DNA of 34,053 nt from Rickettsiales bacterium (GTDB lineage Bacteria > Pseudomonadota > Alphaproteobacteria > Rickettsiales > CANDYO01): contig JAOARE010000046.1 in NCBI GenBank assembly GCA_025210695.1, forward strand, positions 1-34,053, given 5' to 3'. The position numbers and the translations under genes were made by a program. Below, in pieces: positions 10,201 to 17,401 of this stretch (the stretch's first letter is position 1; every line of letters starts with the position of its first letter). Under the pieces are notes generated by a model. The model had not been told where the DNA came from and ran no database searches. It saw only the letters and a program-made list of their open reading frames with translations.

Positions 10201-10433
10201 TTATGCATGGCGCCGTCTTAAGAGTGCGCCCGAAACTAATGACCGTTTGTATTATTATTGCTGGACTTAGCCCTATATTTATTACTGAAGGCTTAGGATC
10301 TGATGTTATGCGACGCATTGCTCTGCCAATGGCTGGAGGTATGATTTCTACTACAGCTCTAACCTTAATCGTCATTCCTGTTGTTTATTATTTATGGGAA
10401 GGAAGACGATTTAAAGCCAAAAATAGAAAATAA
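7266..10433 (+). CDS. cusA: CusA-like heavy-metal RND efflux pump (Cu+/Ag+ type)
   Basis: Inner-membrane proton-driven RND transporter of the heavy-metal efflux branch, 1055 residues, full length. The family blocks are clear: ALDAIPDMSDTQVIIRTEFP near the N-terminus and RRGISELNGEGEVVSGIIIM. The three methionines that bind Cu(I)/Ag(I) in E. coli CusA (573, 623, 672) have counterparts at Met585 (LLYMP), Met635 (PISMIE) and Met684 (RMDMIS), with the same spacings of 50 and 49. The proton-relay charged residues are also present (GAMVDAS, SGIAVET, VRPKLMT). The cleft chemistry argues for Cu/Ag rather than Zn/Co/Cd. Its start lies inside the end of cusB, GGAGGA preceding the ATG. No CueR or CusRS regulator gene is in view. 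Confidence 0.95.
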   Translation: MQSNNKQNYKLLYDPKNSFVAKIIEWSVHNQLLISMMIIALLVIGGISLQKTALDAIPDMSDTQVIIRTEFPGQSPQIVEDLVTYPLSTAMLGMPKTKNVRGFSMFGTSFVYIIFEDDVDQYWARSRVIEALSKIQGNLPSNVTPQIGPDATGVGWVYQYSLIDKSGNYDLAQLRSLQDWFLKFELATVPGVSEVASIGGFVKEYQILIDPNHLRAFNISLKTLIKAIQNSSMDAGGRVIEKSEMELIVRSNGYITNINQLKNTVLYSHDNIPVKLSDIARIIEGPELRRGISELNGEGEVVSGIIIMRSGENALHVIEKVKDKLKELQQSLPKEVKIIPVYDRAPLIEGAVKYLKEKLIEEGLVVALVSFIFLLHLRSAFVAIVTLPLGVLAAFIIMSAQGITANIMSLSGIAIAIGAMVDASVVMVENAHRKLSELPKNASKEDKAAAILLSTKEVGPGLFFSLLIITVSFIPVFALTGQSYRLFSPLAFTKTYAMAFAAFLSITVVPVLMLWLIKGKIKKEEENPINRWFIKLYQPILSQALNKKLFTIILSIGLLLSMAWPLAKTGSEFMPALYEGKLLYMPTTLPGVSITKAKEILQQTNRMIKEIPEVDHVFGKVGRADTATDPAPISMIETWINLKPKSEWRQEINTEDLINELNTKVKVPGVINSWGYPIKTRMDMISTGVRTPIGIKIAGDNLDTIGRIAIQIESIIKSIPNTRSAFADRVTGGKYLEIEPDRNKLARLNISLESFQNVISTSLGGMKLAESIQGRERYNIIIRYDRPFRETPEDLFDVLLQNPQGHHIPLKEVANVKFVEGPPMIKSENARLTGWVFIDIEGIDIGSYIKNAQKIISQKVNLPSGYALIWSGQFEQMLEAESRLKIAIPAVIFIIFILLMIHFKRLDRTLIIMLSLPFGLIGGVWALYLADYNFSVAVGVGFIALSGIAVETAVVMLLYIDHQMQISPPKTQQELFNEIMHGAVLRVRPKLMTVCIIIAGLSPIFITEGLGSDVMRRIALPMAGGMISTTALTLIVIPVVYYLWEGRRFKAKNRK

Positions 10434-10818
10434 TGTTGTAAATTACTTTATATTTATTATGAACAGTATAATTCTTCTATACTAACGGAAAAACCTGATT
10501 TAGTTATAACTCTTGCATGTAAAGGCTCTGTTGTGAGATAAGTTTTTGGAGATTCTTGTGGTTATTGGACATTTAGTTCCTTCCTTATTTGTTTCGTAAT
10601 TAGCCTGAACTATTTGTACGGTTTTAGTGTAGCCACTTCAATCTAATAATAGCAATAACTAAAGCAGAAAGAACACACATCCAAAAGAATGCAAACACAT
10701 GAAAAACACTTATTTCTAGAGGAAAAAACATAAGACTTATAATTTATTATACAGATACCACACATATCAATAATAAAGATAGTTTCCTAGTTATATAGCA
10801 ATTAATAATTGAGATGCG
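10434..10818. other. Intergenic region with possible decayed coding remnants
   Basis: 385 bases between convergent cusA and sspB. No RNA gene or clear terminator is seen. On the minus strand are a 35-codon hydrophobic frame (listed separately) and, below it, a 22-codon frame at 10504-10572 (MSNNHKNLQKLISQQSLYMQ...) with AGGAAGGA upstream. A second reading frame through the same stretch is open for about 35 codons before its stop. The mix of short open frames with a plausible ribosome-binding site suggests either tiny genes or a degraded gene; no family is recognised. Confidence 0.35.
10624..10731 (-). CDS. Possible 35-residue single-helix membrane peptide
   Basis: An ATG-to-TAA frame of 35 codons starting MFFPLEISVFHVFAFF. 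It is one continuous hydrophobic segment (about residues 9-29) ending in the basic tail RLKWLH, an orientation suited to a short membrane anchor with a cytoplasmic C-terminus. There is no clear Shine-Dalgarno sequence, though a TATAAT lies shortly upstream. It could be a real small membrane protein, the leftover of a larger gene, or chance in A+T-rich DNA, where Phe, Ile and Leu codons are common. No homologue is recognised. Confidence 0.25.
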   Translation of the reverse strand: MFFPLEISVFHVFAFFWMCVLSALVIAIIRLKWLH

Positions 10819-11322
10819 TTACTTTAACTTCTTATTTTTAAAATCTAAAGCAATAACATTACCCTTTGTTTCTGCAGTACTTGGAAACAAATCCTTTTTG
10901 CTGTAAGTAGAGCTATTATTAGCTAGATCAACATTATTATCCTGATCATTTGAAGCTTGATCTTCATCAACATGGCGAAACTGCAACCCAAACTTAACAC
11001 TAGGATCTGCAAAAGCAGTTAAAGCCGAAAATGGAACAACTATTTCTTCTTGCTGGTTATCAAAACTCAAACATACACTAAATCCATCATCATTGATCAA
11101 TAAATTTTCAAATTGATGCTGAAGAACTATCGTCATTTCATATGGATATTTATGATGCAACTTTTCTGAGATACTAACGCCAGGATATTTAGTAATAAAA
11201 GAAATAAAAAAGTGATGATCTCCATCAAGATTATTTCCAGCAAAAATTTCTAATGACCTTTTTACAATAAAATGCATTGCATCATCTACTAAATCACTAT
11301 AATCAATAATATTTTTTTTCAT
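10819..11322 (-). CDS. sspB: SspB-family ClpXP adaptor (alphaproteobacterial type)
   Basis: Adaptor that binds the ssrA tag on proteins released from stalled ribosomes and delivers them to the ClpXP protease. The core (residues 1-115) has the alphaproteobacterial SspB signature: IDYSDLVDDAMHFIVKR, DGDHHFFISF, YPYEMTIVLQHQFENL, DDGFSVCLSF and FADPSVKFGLQF. An acidic, Asn-rich linker (about 118-150) follows. The tail GNVIALDFKNKKLK corresponds to the ClpX-docking peptide. AGGGTAAAAG precedes the ATG. The gene begins 24 bases after the ssrA terminator hairpin on the same strand, so read-through from ssrA could supply it; no separate promoter is evident. Length of 167 residues is normal. Confidence 0.93.
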   Translation of the reverse strand: MKKNIIDYSDLVDDAMHFIVKRSLEIFAGNNLDGDHHFFISFITKYPGVSISEKLHHKYPYEMTIVLQHQFENLLINDDGFSVCLSFDNQQEEIVVPFSALTAFADPSVKFGLQFRHVDEDQASNDQDNNVDLANNSSTYSKKDLFPSTAETKGNVIALDFKNKKLK

Positions 11323-11337
11323 TACTCTTTTACCCTT

Positions 11338-11375
11338 AAAAAAAATGGGGCTTTCTCTGTTGCCCGGTAAGCCCC
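11338..11375 (-). terminator. Intrinsic terminator after ssrA
   Basis: On the minus strand a GC-rich hairpin formed by GGGGCTT and AAAGCCCC arms is followed by A then a run of eight T. It closes the tmRNA coding piece. The sspB ATG is only about 15 bases beyond the T-run, so termination must be incomplete if sspB depends on the ssrA promoter. Confidence 0.7.
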
Positions 11376-11622
11376 CAACCGCTGATAACTATGCAGCTAA
11401 AGCTGCTCTGTTACCAAATGCTTGATTATTATCGTTTGCATTTACTTTTTTTGACCCATAATCGTAGGTATCATCCCGGATAAAAGTTATTTTTTTATTA
11501 CGCACGTCGATCCTGAATCGCCCCCTAAAGATCTTGTTAAAATTATGGTGGAGGCGCCGGGCACTGCCCCCGGGTCCGCAACGCCTATTCTAAATAGCGT
11601 TTATTATCATAGTCCAATAATA
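11347..11622 (-). ncRNA. ssrA: tmRNA, circularly permuted two-piece form
   Basis: Ribosome-rescue RNA. Reading the minus strand, the acceptor piece comes first and ends with CGCCTCC-A-CCA (CCA at 11546-11548), including the T-arm (GGACCCGGGGGCAGTGCCCG). About 20 bases of spacer follow, then the coding piece starts GGGGGCG-ATTCAGGATCGACG at 11525. GGGGGCG pairs with CGCCTCC, with one G-U, to form the acceptor stem. That permuted order is the alphaproteobacterial arrangement. The tag frame (11392-11439, stop TAG) encodes ANDNNQAFGNRAALAA, so with the charged alanine the tag ends in the ClpXP-type LAA. The 5' boundary of the acceptor piece is approximate. Confidence 0.95.
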
Positions 11623-11631
11623 GACAAGAAC

Positions 11632-11637
11632 ATTATA
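11632..11637 (-). promoter_or_regulatory. -10 element of the ssrA promoter
   Basis: A perfect TATAAT on the minus strand, placing the start site about 5-10 bases upstream of the acceptor piece. The -35 region (TTCCAT, 17 bases away) is poor, so only the -10 is called. Confidence 0.6.
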
Positions 11638-11670
11638 CAGCATTTTTCTTGGTAATGGAAGAGAAAACTC

Positions 11671-11698
11671 TTGCAAATATACACATAGCTTTCATACT
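11671..11698 (+). promoter_or_regulatory. Probable promoter of thyX cluster
   Basis: TTGCAA (11671-11676), 16-base spacer, CATACT (11693-11698) on the plus strand, about 33 bases upstream of the expected start region before thyX. It faces away from the ssrA promoter and would drive thyX and the genes that follow. Confidence 0.5.
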
Positions 11699-11737
11699 TA
11701 AAACTTATAGTAAATAAAATTTTAGAGAGTTACTGCA

Positions 11738-12667
11738 ATGATACAAACCAAAGAAAATGATGATTTAACGAAACAAACTAATATAACGAAACGCGCTATA
11801 TCTCCAGGAATAGAAAAAATCTTATATGATGCAATACCTGTATTAGATCATGGATTTGTTAGAGTAGTAGACTATATGGGCGATGATAGCGCAATAGTTC
11901 AAGCAGCTAGGGTGTCCTATGGAAAAGGCACAAAACGAACCAATCAAGACCGTGGATTGATTCAATACTTAATGCGCCATCGTCACACCACTCCGTTTGA
12001 AATGTGCGACATTAAATTTCATATTAAATTACCTATCTTTATTGCAAGGCAATGGATAAGACATCGTACAGCTAGCGTTAATGAATATTCTGCAAGATAT
12101 TCAATTCTTGCTAACGAATTTTATACCCCAAAGCCAGAAAATATGGCTATGCAGTCTAAAATCAACAAACAAGGGCGTGATAACGTTTTATCCCCTGAGG
12201 AATCTAAAAAAGTTCTTCATCTTTTGAAACAAGATGCTGAACAATGCTATTCTCATTACCAAGAAATGCTTAATGAAGATGAAGAAGGAAATATTTTGAA
12301 TCCTGAGAATCCTCAACTTGCTCGTGAACTTGCTAGAATGAACTTAAATCTAAACTTTTATACAGAATGGTACTGGAAAATCAATCTACATAATTTATTT
12401 CACTTTTTAGCCTTAAGAGCAGATTCTCATGCCCAATACGAAATTAGAGTTTATGCTGAAGTTATGCTTAATATAGTTAAAGAATGGGTACCTTTTGCTT
12501 ATGAGGCTTTTATGGAATACCAGGTTAACTCTGCTAGTTTTTCAGGCAATGCTATCAAAGCCATTAAAGCTATGCTCAAGGGAGAAAAAATTACAGCTGA
12601 AGCAAGTGGTATGTCTAAACGTGAATGGGGAGAGTTCTGTAATACCCTTGATCTTGAGCAGAATTAA
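11738..12667 (+). CDS. thyX: Flavin-dependent thymidylate synthase
   Basis: ThyX makes dTMP from dUMP using FAD, NADPH and methylene-tetrahydrofolate, replacing ThyA. The signature RHRxxSxNExSxRY is complete as [14 protein letters not shown] (residues 108-121). The N-terminal [10 protein letters not shown] block and the C-terminal [10 protein letters not shown] stretch also fit. At 309 residues it is the long ThyX form known from Rickettsiales and other alphaproteobacteria. The upstream bases have GAGAG. The SURF1 gene follows after 2 bases. ThyX lets the cell make dTMP without the dihydrofolate reductase step required by ThyA; folate supply links it loosely to folB at 26.8 kb. Confidence 0.96.
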   Translation: MIQTKENDDLTKQTNITKRAISPGIEKILYDAIPVLDHGFVRVVDYMGDDSAIVQAARVSYGKGTKRTNQDRGLIQYLMRHRHTTPFEMCDIKFHIKLPIFIARQWIRHRTASVNEYSARYSILANEFYTPKPENMAMQSKINKQGRDNVLSPEESKKVLHLLKQDAEQCYSHYQEMLNEDEEGNILNPENPQLARELARMNLNLNFYTEWYWKINLHNLFHFLALRADSHAQYEIRVYAEVMLNIVKEWVPFAYEAFMEYQVNSASFSGNAIKAIKAMLKGEKITAEASGMSKREWGEFCNTLDLEQN

Positions 12668-12669
12668 AT

Positions 12670-13365
12670 ATGAAAATTTTAGGCTTCAAACCCAAATTAA
12701 TACCTACTTTGTTTACAATCCCTGCTCTAATTCTGTTGTTCTCTTTGAGTATTTGGCAATTCCAAAGACTACAATGGAAAGAAAACCTTATAGCAGAAAT
12801 TAATTTAAAAACTCAGCTTCCCTCTATTAAACTACCAGAGAAGGTAAATATTGAAGAAATGCTTTATCGCAAGGTAACTCTCCAAGGAAAGTTTCTTCAT
12901 GAGAATGAGATATATATCTATGGGGGGGCCACTAAACCTAGCAATGAGCATTTCTATTATATTCTAACTCCTCTTCAATTAAATAACGGAAAAACTATCA
13001 TAGTAAATCGTGGATGGGTTCCAGAAAAATTTAAAAATCAAGCAACCAGAGAATCCAGTTTAATACCAAATGAAGTAGAAATAACTGGAGCTATTATGGC
13101 CAATGAAAAAAAAGGTACCTACACGTATAACAACCAACCAAAAAAGAATTTATGGTTTTATATCAATTTAGATGAAATTGGATCATTTATTAACAAGCCG
13201 GTTGAACCCTTTTATATTCTAGCTCAAAATGATGGGAAAGATTTTCCTAAAGGAAGAGAAGTTAAACCAAACTTACATAATAATCATTTAGGATATGCTC
13301 TCACTTGGTTATTCTCAGCTATAAGTTTGTTAGTTATATATATTTTATATCATCGTAAAAATTGA
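12670..13365 (+). CDS. SURF1-family cytochrome oxidase assembly protein
   Basis: SURF1 (Shy1) helps insert heme into subunit I of aa3-type cytochrome c oxidase. The 231 residues follow the family plan: an N-terminal membrane helix (about 11-29, ending in WQFQRLQWKE), a periplasmic domain with LYRKVTLQGKFLHENEIYIY and IIVNRGWVPEKFK, and a C-terminal helix (about 205-227, after NNHLGYALTWL). It starts 2 bases after thyX and its stop overlaps the likely ftsW start, so it is part of one transcript. Its presence implies an aerobic, aa3-oxidase-based respiratory chain encoded elsewhere. Confidence 0.93.
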   Translation: MKILGFKPKLIPTLFTIPALILLFSLSIWQFQRLQWKENLIAEINLKTQLPSIKLPEKVNIEEMLYRKVTLQGKFLHENEIYIYGGATKPSNEHFYYILTPLQLNNGKTIIVNRGWVPEKFKNQATRESSLIPNEVEITGAIMANEKKGTYTYNNQPKKNLWFYINLDEIGSFINKPVEPFYILAQNDGKDFPKGREVKPNLHNNHLGYALTWLFSAISLLVIYILYHRKN

Positions 13366-14525
13366 AACAAAAACAAATGCATAAGAGCAAACGCGGTAGT
13401 ATTATTGGATCTTGGATGGCAACAATTGATAAATATATGCTATCTGCAATTGCCATAACTATTATTTTTAGCGTGATAATGGTTACAACAGCAAGTCCAG
13501 CTGTGGCTGAAAGAATAGGCCTACCAACTTTCTACTTTATTCAGAGACAATTAGTATTCCTATTCTTAGGATCCATGATAATGCTAGGTATTTCTTTTTT
13601 TTCTCTAAAAGCCATCCATAAATTTGCTATAATCGGCTTTATATTCTTTATAATATTAATGATTCTGGTTTTATTTATGGGAGAAGAAATAAAAGGAGCG
13701 CAGCGCTGGATATCGCTAGGATTGATATCAATACAACCATCTGAATTTATCAAGCCTTTTTTTACAATATTAACTGCCTCAATACTAATGCAAAGATATA
13801 TTGATACAAAATTTCCTGCATTTCGTTTATCTTTTATATTATATAGCATAGTAATAGGGTTGGTTATTTTACAACCAGATTTGGGGATGGCCATCACCAT
13901 TTCAGCTGTTTGGTCTGGACAAATGTTTCTAGCTGGACTTTCAATGACATGGATAATTTTATTAACCATAGGAGGAATTATTGGATTACTAGCCGCTTAT
14001 ACTTTCTTACCACATGTCACTGTACGAATGAACAGCTTTTTAGACCCAAATACAAGCGAGAACTATCAAGTAAAGAAATCTATAGAAGCTTTTACTAATG
14101 GTGGAATTTTTGGTACTGGTCCAGGAGAAGGAACGGTAAAACAACACTTACCTGATTCCCATACTGATTTTATTTTTGCAGTAGTAGGAGAAGAATTAGG
14201 AATGATTATTTGCCTTGTAATTATTTTTCTTTTTAGCTTTATAGTAATTCGTGGCTTAATCAGGGTTAGTAAAGTTGGTGATTTATTCTCAATGCTAGCA
14301 GTATCGGGATTATTAATGCAGTTAGGATTCCAAGCCATTATTAATATTGGTGTAACTTTACATTTACTCCCTACAAAAGGAATGACTCTACCATTAATGA
14401 GCTATGGTGGCTCATCTATTTTGTCAATATCTTTAACTATAGGAGCTATTCTTGCTCTAACTAGAAAACGATATGGCATTAGAAGTAACGCACATTTTAT
14501 TGATATAAATTATGAAGAAAAATAA
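13362..14525 (+). CDS. ftsW: Cell division protein FtsW (SEDS glycosyltransferase)
   Basis: Septal peptidoglycan polymerase of the SEDS family, working with FtsI. It is a polytopic protein of up to 387 residues with about ten hydrophobic helices. Family blocks: GAQRWISLGLISIQPSEFIK (about residues 112-131), LQPDLGMAITI, and near the C-terminus INIGVTLHLLPTKGMTLPLM followed by SYGGSS; this favours FtsW over RodA. The longest frame starts with TTG at 13362, which overlaps the SURF1 stop as TTGA. An ATG at 13377 and another at 13416 (GGATCTTGG upstream) are alternatives; no start has a strong Shine-Dalgarno. murG follows with a 14-base overlap. Confidence 0.93.
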   Translation: MKQKQMHKSKRGSIIGSWMATIDKYMLSAIAITIIFSVIMVTTASPAVAERIGLPTFYFIQRQLVFLFLGSMIMLGISFFSLKAIHKFAIIGFIFFIILMILVLFMGEEIKGAQRWISLGLISIQPSEFIKPFFTILTASILMQRYIDTKFPAFRLSFILYSIVIGLVILQPDLGMAITISAVWSGQMFLAGLSMTWIILLTIGGIIGLLAAYTFLPHVTVRMNSFLDPNTSENYQVKKSIEAFTNGGIFGTGPGEGTVKQHLPDSHTDFIFAVVGEELGMIICLVIIFLFSFIVIRGLIRVSKVGDLFSMLAVSGLLMQLGFQAIINIGVTLHLLPTKGMTLPLMSYGGSSILSISLTIGAILALTRKRYGIRSNAHFIDINYEEK

Positions 14526-15585
14526 AATTTTACTCAGTACTGGAGGCACTGGAGGACATATTTTTCCAGCTTTAGCTTTAAAAAGTGAACTTGAGAACAA
14601 CAACTACAAAACAATATTAACAGCAGATGCTAAATTTGCTAAGTTTCATCCATTTGATAAAAATCATATTTTAATTTCTTCAGCTAACTTCTCTAATAGG
14701 TCTCCAATAAGAATTCTTAGCTCTTTATTCACTCTAACAAAAGGCTTTATAAAGTCTATATGGACAATTTATTATCAAAATCCAGATATAGTAATTGGTT
14801 TTGGAGGCTATGCAAGCTATCCAATAATGTTAGTAGCAACAATATTTAGAAAGAAAATTATTTTACATGAAGCTAATACAGTTATTGGCAAAGTAAATAG
14901 ATTACTATTACCTAAAGCAGATTACCTTACAACTGGATTTCAAACAATTCAAAAAATTGATCAAAAATATAAAAATAAAGTTATTTATACTGGAAACCCA
15001 ATTAGAGAAAATATCCTGCTCAATGCAAATAAAAAAAGAGCTAGCTCTAAGAAGCTAAATATACTTATTATTGGAGGAAGCCAAGGAGCTAAAGTTTTTA
15101 GCAAAATAATACCTAACGTAATTATAAACCTACCAAAAAGTATTAAAAACAAGCTATACATCCATCAACAGGTTAAAGAAGAAGATATTATTTCAATAAA
15201 GGAACAATATTCTAAAGAAGGGATTTCCTACGAAATAAAAAGTTTTTTTGATAATATGGATAAAAAATTTTATCAAGCGGATTTAGTAATTGCTAGAGCT
15301 GGAGCATCAACCATTTCTGAATTGATAGCTTTTAAAATTCCAGCAATCTTCATTCCATATCCTAGTGCTGCAGATAATCATCAATATTACAATGCAAAAG
15401 AAATAGAAGATATGAAAGCTGGATGGGTAGTAAAAGAAGATGCTGAAAGCTCTATGAAAATTTTAAAGATAATAAAATATATAGATAAAAATCCATCTAT
15501 TCTAACAGACTATTCTTTAGCTCTTAAATCGATAAATCAAAATGCTAGTCTTAATATAAGAAATTTAATTCGCTCAATGCTTTAA
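14512..15585 (+). CDS. murG: MurG, lipid II-forming GlcNAc transferase
   Basis: Peripheral membrane glycosyltransferase that adds GlcNAc from UDP-GlcNAc to lipid I, giving lipid II. Motifs: STGGTGGHIFPALAL at residues 9-23, the membrane-side VIGFGGYASYP, the second-domain GGSQGAKVFS, RAGASTISEL and the sugar-nucleotide-binding PYPSAADNHQYYNA. Its 357 residues are normal. It begins inside the end of ftsW, so the two are translationally coupled, as in division/cell-wall clusters. The murC gene that usually comes next is absent; a strong terminator and a convergent porin gene follow. The organism therefore keeps at least the last steps of peptidoglycan synthesis. Confidence 0.96.
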   Translation: MKKNKILLSTGGTGGHIFPALALKSELENNNYKTILTADAKFAKFHPFDKNHILISSANFSNRSPIRILSSLFTLTKGFIKSIWTIYYQNPDIVIGFGGYASYPIMLVATIFRKKIILHEANTVIGKVNRLLLPKADYLTTGFQTIQKIDQKYKNKVIYTGNPIRENILLNANKKRASSKKLNILIIGGSQGAKVFSKIIPNVIINLPKSIKNKLYIHQQVKEEDIISIKEQYSKEGISYEIKSFFDNMDKKFYQADLVIARAGASTISELIAFKIPAIFIPYPSAADNHQYYNAKEIEDMKAGWVVKEDAESSMKILKIIKYIDKNPSILTDYSLALKSINQNASLNIRNLIRSML

Positions 15586-15630
15586 ATTCATAAAATAAAC
15601 TTTCTTGCATTTTTCTCTTTAACTTACAAA

Positions 15631-15670
15631 AAAATGCCCCTTAAGAATAAATTTAAGGGGCATTTTTATT
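15631..15670. terminator. Bidirectional intrinsic terminator between murG and porin gene
   Basis: A perfect 14-base inverted repeat, AAAATGCCCCTTAA (15631-15644) and its complement (15653-15666), with an 8-base loop. T-runs occur on the 3' side in both directions. It lies between two convergent genes and should end both transcripts. Confidence 0.9.
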
Positions 15671-15698
15671 TTACTAATTCTAATTTTATACTATAAGA

Positions 15699-17006
15699 TT
15701 AGAATTTAACTCTTGTACCAAGAATGAATACAGTTGCTCTAGCTTTTGTATCACCATTTGCAAGAACCTTATTTGGTTTCACAGTAACATTTGTTACTTC
15801 AGCAAAAGGAGTTAACCCTGGAGCCACAGCATAATCTGCACCTAAAGACACAGCTGATGTTTTAACTAAAGGAGCTGTATCATTATCTCCCTCAGCAGCA
15901 TCTTTGTTTCCTTTTTTACCGTAAAGATAAGTTAAACTTGTTGACATTGGCCCATTCTTATAACCTAAGCCAGCTGTCATCCAGTAAGAAGTAAAGTCAT
16001 AACCTTTTGCAGTTAAACTTTTTCCATCTTTAGCATAAGATAAAGCTCCTGAGAAACCTTGATATTCAACTACAGTACCAACTGAATATGTTTTGATATC
16101 ATTTCTTTCTTTATTTCCACCATAACTCGCTCTCTCAAGACCAATTTTAGTAGGAGTACCGGATGAATTACCTTTGCTTATATCTGTATACTTGTTATAA
16201 GTTACTACATCACGAGCACTATCCCCTTTAGCTTTAGCGAAGTCACCAGCTACACTGAACATCACGTTAACATCATCAAAGCTGTTTTTATAGTTTAATG
16301 CTACAGAGAATAAGTTCTTAGCTGCTAATGGACGTCCCATATATCTTTGGTTATTGTCTCTAGAAATACCAGAACCACCATTGTTCTCCATATCAGGAGC
16401 AAAAGACATACCTAACTGAGCACCAGAAATACGTGGTGATAAATAAGTAATTTTTCTGTTACTTTCTCCATAACCATCTAATCTGTTGGTCATAACGTCA
16501 GTATCTAATACAGGCAAGCTACCATAAACTGTATTTTGACGCACGTCTAAGAATTTAGGATAATCACCAGCTACACCGCCTGTTGCTGAAGCAATTGTGC
16601 CAGCATCAACAGATAATAATTTACTTGCTGCAAAGTTTGTACCCATTTGTACAGCACCAGCATCTGTGTTCATGTAGATATGTGAACGATCTAAACCTGA
16701 ATCACTCATACCATTAGACAAACTTGCAACTGTTTGCAAACGAACAACAGCACCATAAGTCATAGTATCATTCTTACCTTCAGCTCTTAGCGCAGCTTTA
16801 TTTGAAGTTACAAATGCTGATGAATCTTGGTTAGGGCTAAATGTAAATCCTTTCTTGTGATCATTATCACGATTTATATAACCAGCTTCAAATTTACTGT
16901 TACCACCAACGGAAACTTGCATGTCTCCATTGCCAGACATATCAGCAGCTGAAGCTAGGCTAGCGAATCCTACTAATGCCGTTGTGCATAATAAAATCTT
17001 TTTCAT
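15699..17006 (-). CDS. Alphaproteobacterial-type outer-membrane porin
   Basis: Probable trimeric beta-barrel porin. The signal peptide MKKILLCTTALVGFASLASA ends in an Ala-x-Ala cleavage site, and the mature protein begins ADMSGNGDMQVSVGGNSKF, typical of alphaproteobacterial porins. The 435 residues show alternating beta-strand pattern, Gly/Asp-rich loops (for example KKGNKDAAEGDNDTAP) and the C-terminal Phe required for barrel insertion (ILGTRVKF). GC content is a little higher than in its neighbours, as in a well-expressed gene. A long leader of more than 100 bases precedes it; no convincing promoter was pinned down. The ribosome-binding site is AAAGGTAG. What passes through the pore is unknown. 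Confidence 0.9.
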   Translation of the reverse strand: MKKILLCTTALVGFASLASAADMSGNGDMQVSVGGNSKFEAGYINRDNDHKKGFTFSPNQDSSAFVTSNKAALRAEGKNDTMTYGAVVRLQTVASLSNGMSDSGLDRSHIYMNTDAGAVQMGTNFAASKLLSVDAGTIASATGGVAGDYPKFLDVRQNTVYGSLPVLDTDVMTNRLDGYGESNRKITYLSPRISGAQLGMSFAPDMENNGGSGISRDNNQRYMGRPLAAKNLFSVALNYKNSFDDVNVMFSVAGDFAKAKGDSARDVVTYNKYTDISKGNSSGTPTKIGLERASYGGNKERNDIKTYSVGTVVEYQGFSGALSYAKDGKSLTAKGYDFTSYWMTAGLGYKNGPMSTSLTYLYGKKGNKDAAEGDNDTAPLVKTSAVSLGADYAVAPGLTPFAEVTNVTVKPNKVLANGDTKARATVFILGTRVKF

Positions 17007-17283
17007 AATTTTCTACCTTTTCTAATTAATTACCGTTATGGTTTATACTTCCTTTAATATTTTAAATGTCATAAAGACATCCTCAGAATTTTTAACTCAT
17101 AACGCTTTAATGACAGACGTTAAAACTTTCTGATACATCAATATGTACCTTCTATAAACAACCATGGCAACCTACTTAAAGGTTTTTCGATATAATTTGA
17201 CATGGTTTTATACTAAACTGTTGCACAAATGTGACTGAAATATTTTATGCCTGGAGATTTAATATGAAAAAGCAAAAAAGATA

Positions 17284-17358
17284 TGGTGACTCCTACGGGA
17301 ATCGAACCCGTGTTCCCACCGTGAAAGGGTGATGTCCTAACCGCTAGACGAAGGAGCC
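17284..17358 (-). tRNA. tRNA-Glu (anticodon TTC)
   Basis: 75-base cloverleaf on the minus strand. The acceptor stem GGCTCCT pairs with AGGAGTC (one G-U), the T-arm is ACGGGTTCGATTCCCGT, and the anticodon loop CTTTCAC carries TTC. The 3' CCA is encoded (17284-17286). The gene stands alone between the porin and acpS genes with its own promoter. Confidence 0.97.
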
Positions 17359-17365
17359 ATTATAT

Positions 17366-17395
17366 AAGAGTGATATCTTAACCACCCTCGAAGGG
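17366..17395 (-). repeat. Degenerate copy of the tRNA-Glu 5' half in its own leader
   Basis: Immediately upstream of the tRNA, the minus strand reads CCTTCG, 5 bases, then GGTTAAGATATCACTCTT. The tRNA itself reads CCTTCG, 6 bases, then GGTTAGGACATCACCCTT. That is 6 of 6 plus 15 of 18 matches with one gap, and all three differences are transitions. It covers the D-arm and the 5' side of the anticodon stem. It would be transcribed as part of the pre-tRNA leader. Confidence 0.5.
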
Positions 17396-17401
17396 AAGAA
17401 A

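Noticed and set aside
12495..12803. 102-codon plus-strand frame across the thyX-SURF1 junction
   Set aside because: It is out of frame with both well-recognised genes and has no start signal of its own.
17164..17238. 24-codon plus-strand frame between the porin gene and tRNA-Glu
   Set aside because: No ribosome-binding site, antisense to the porin leader, composition as expected by chance.
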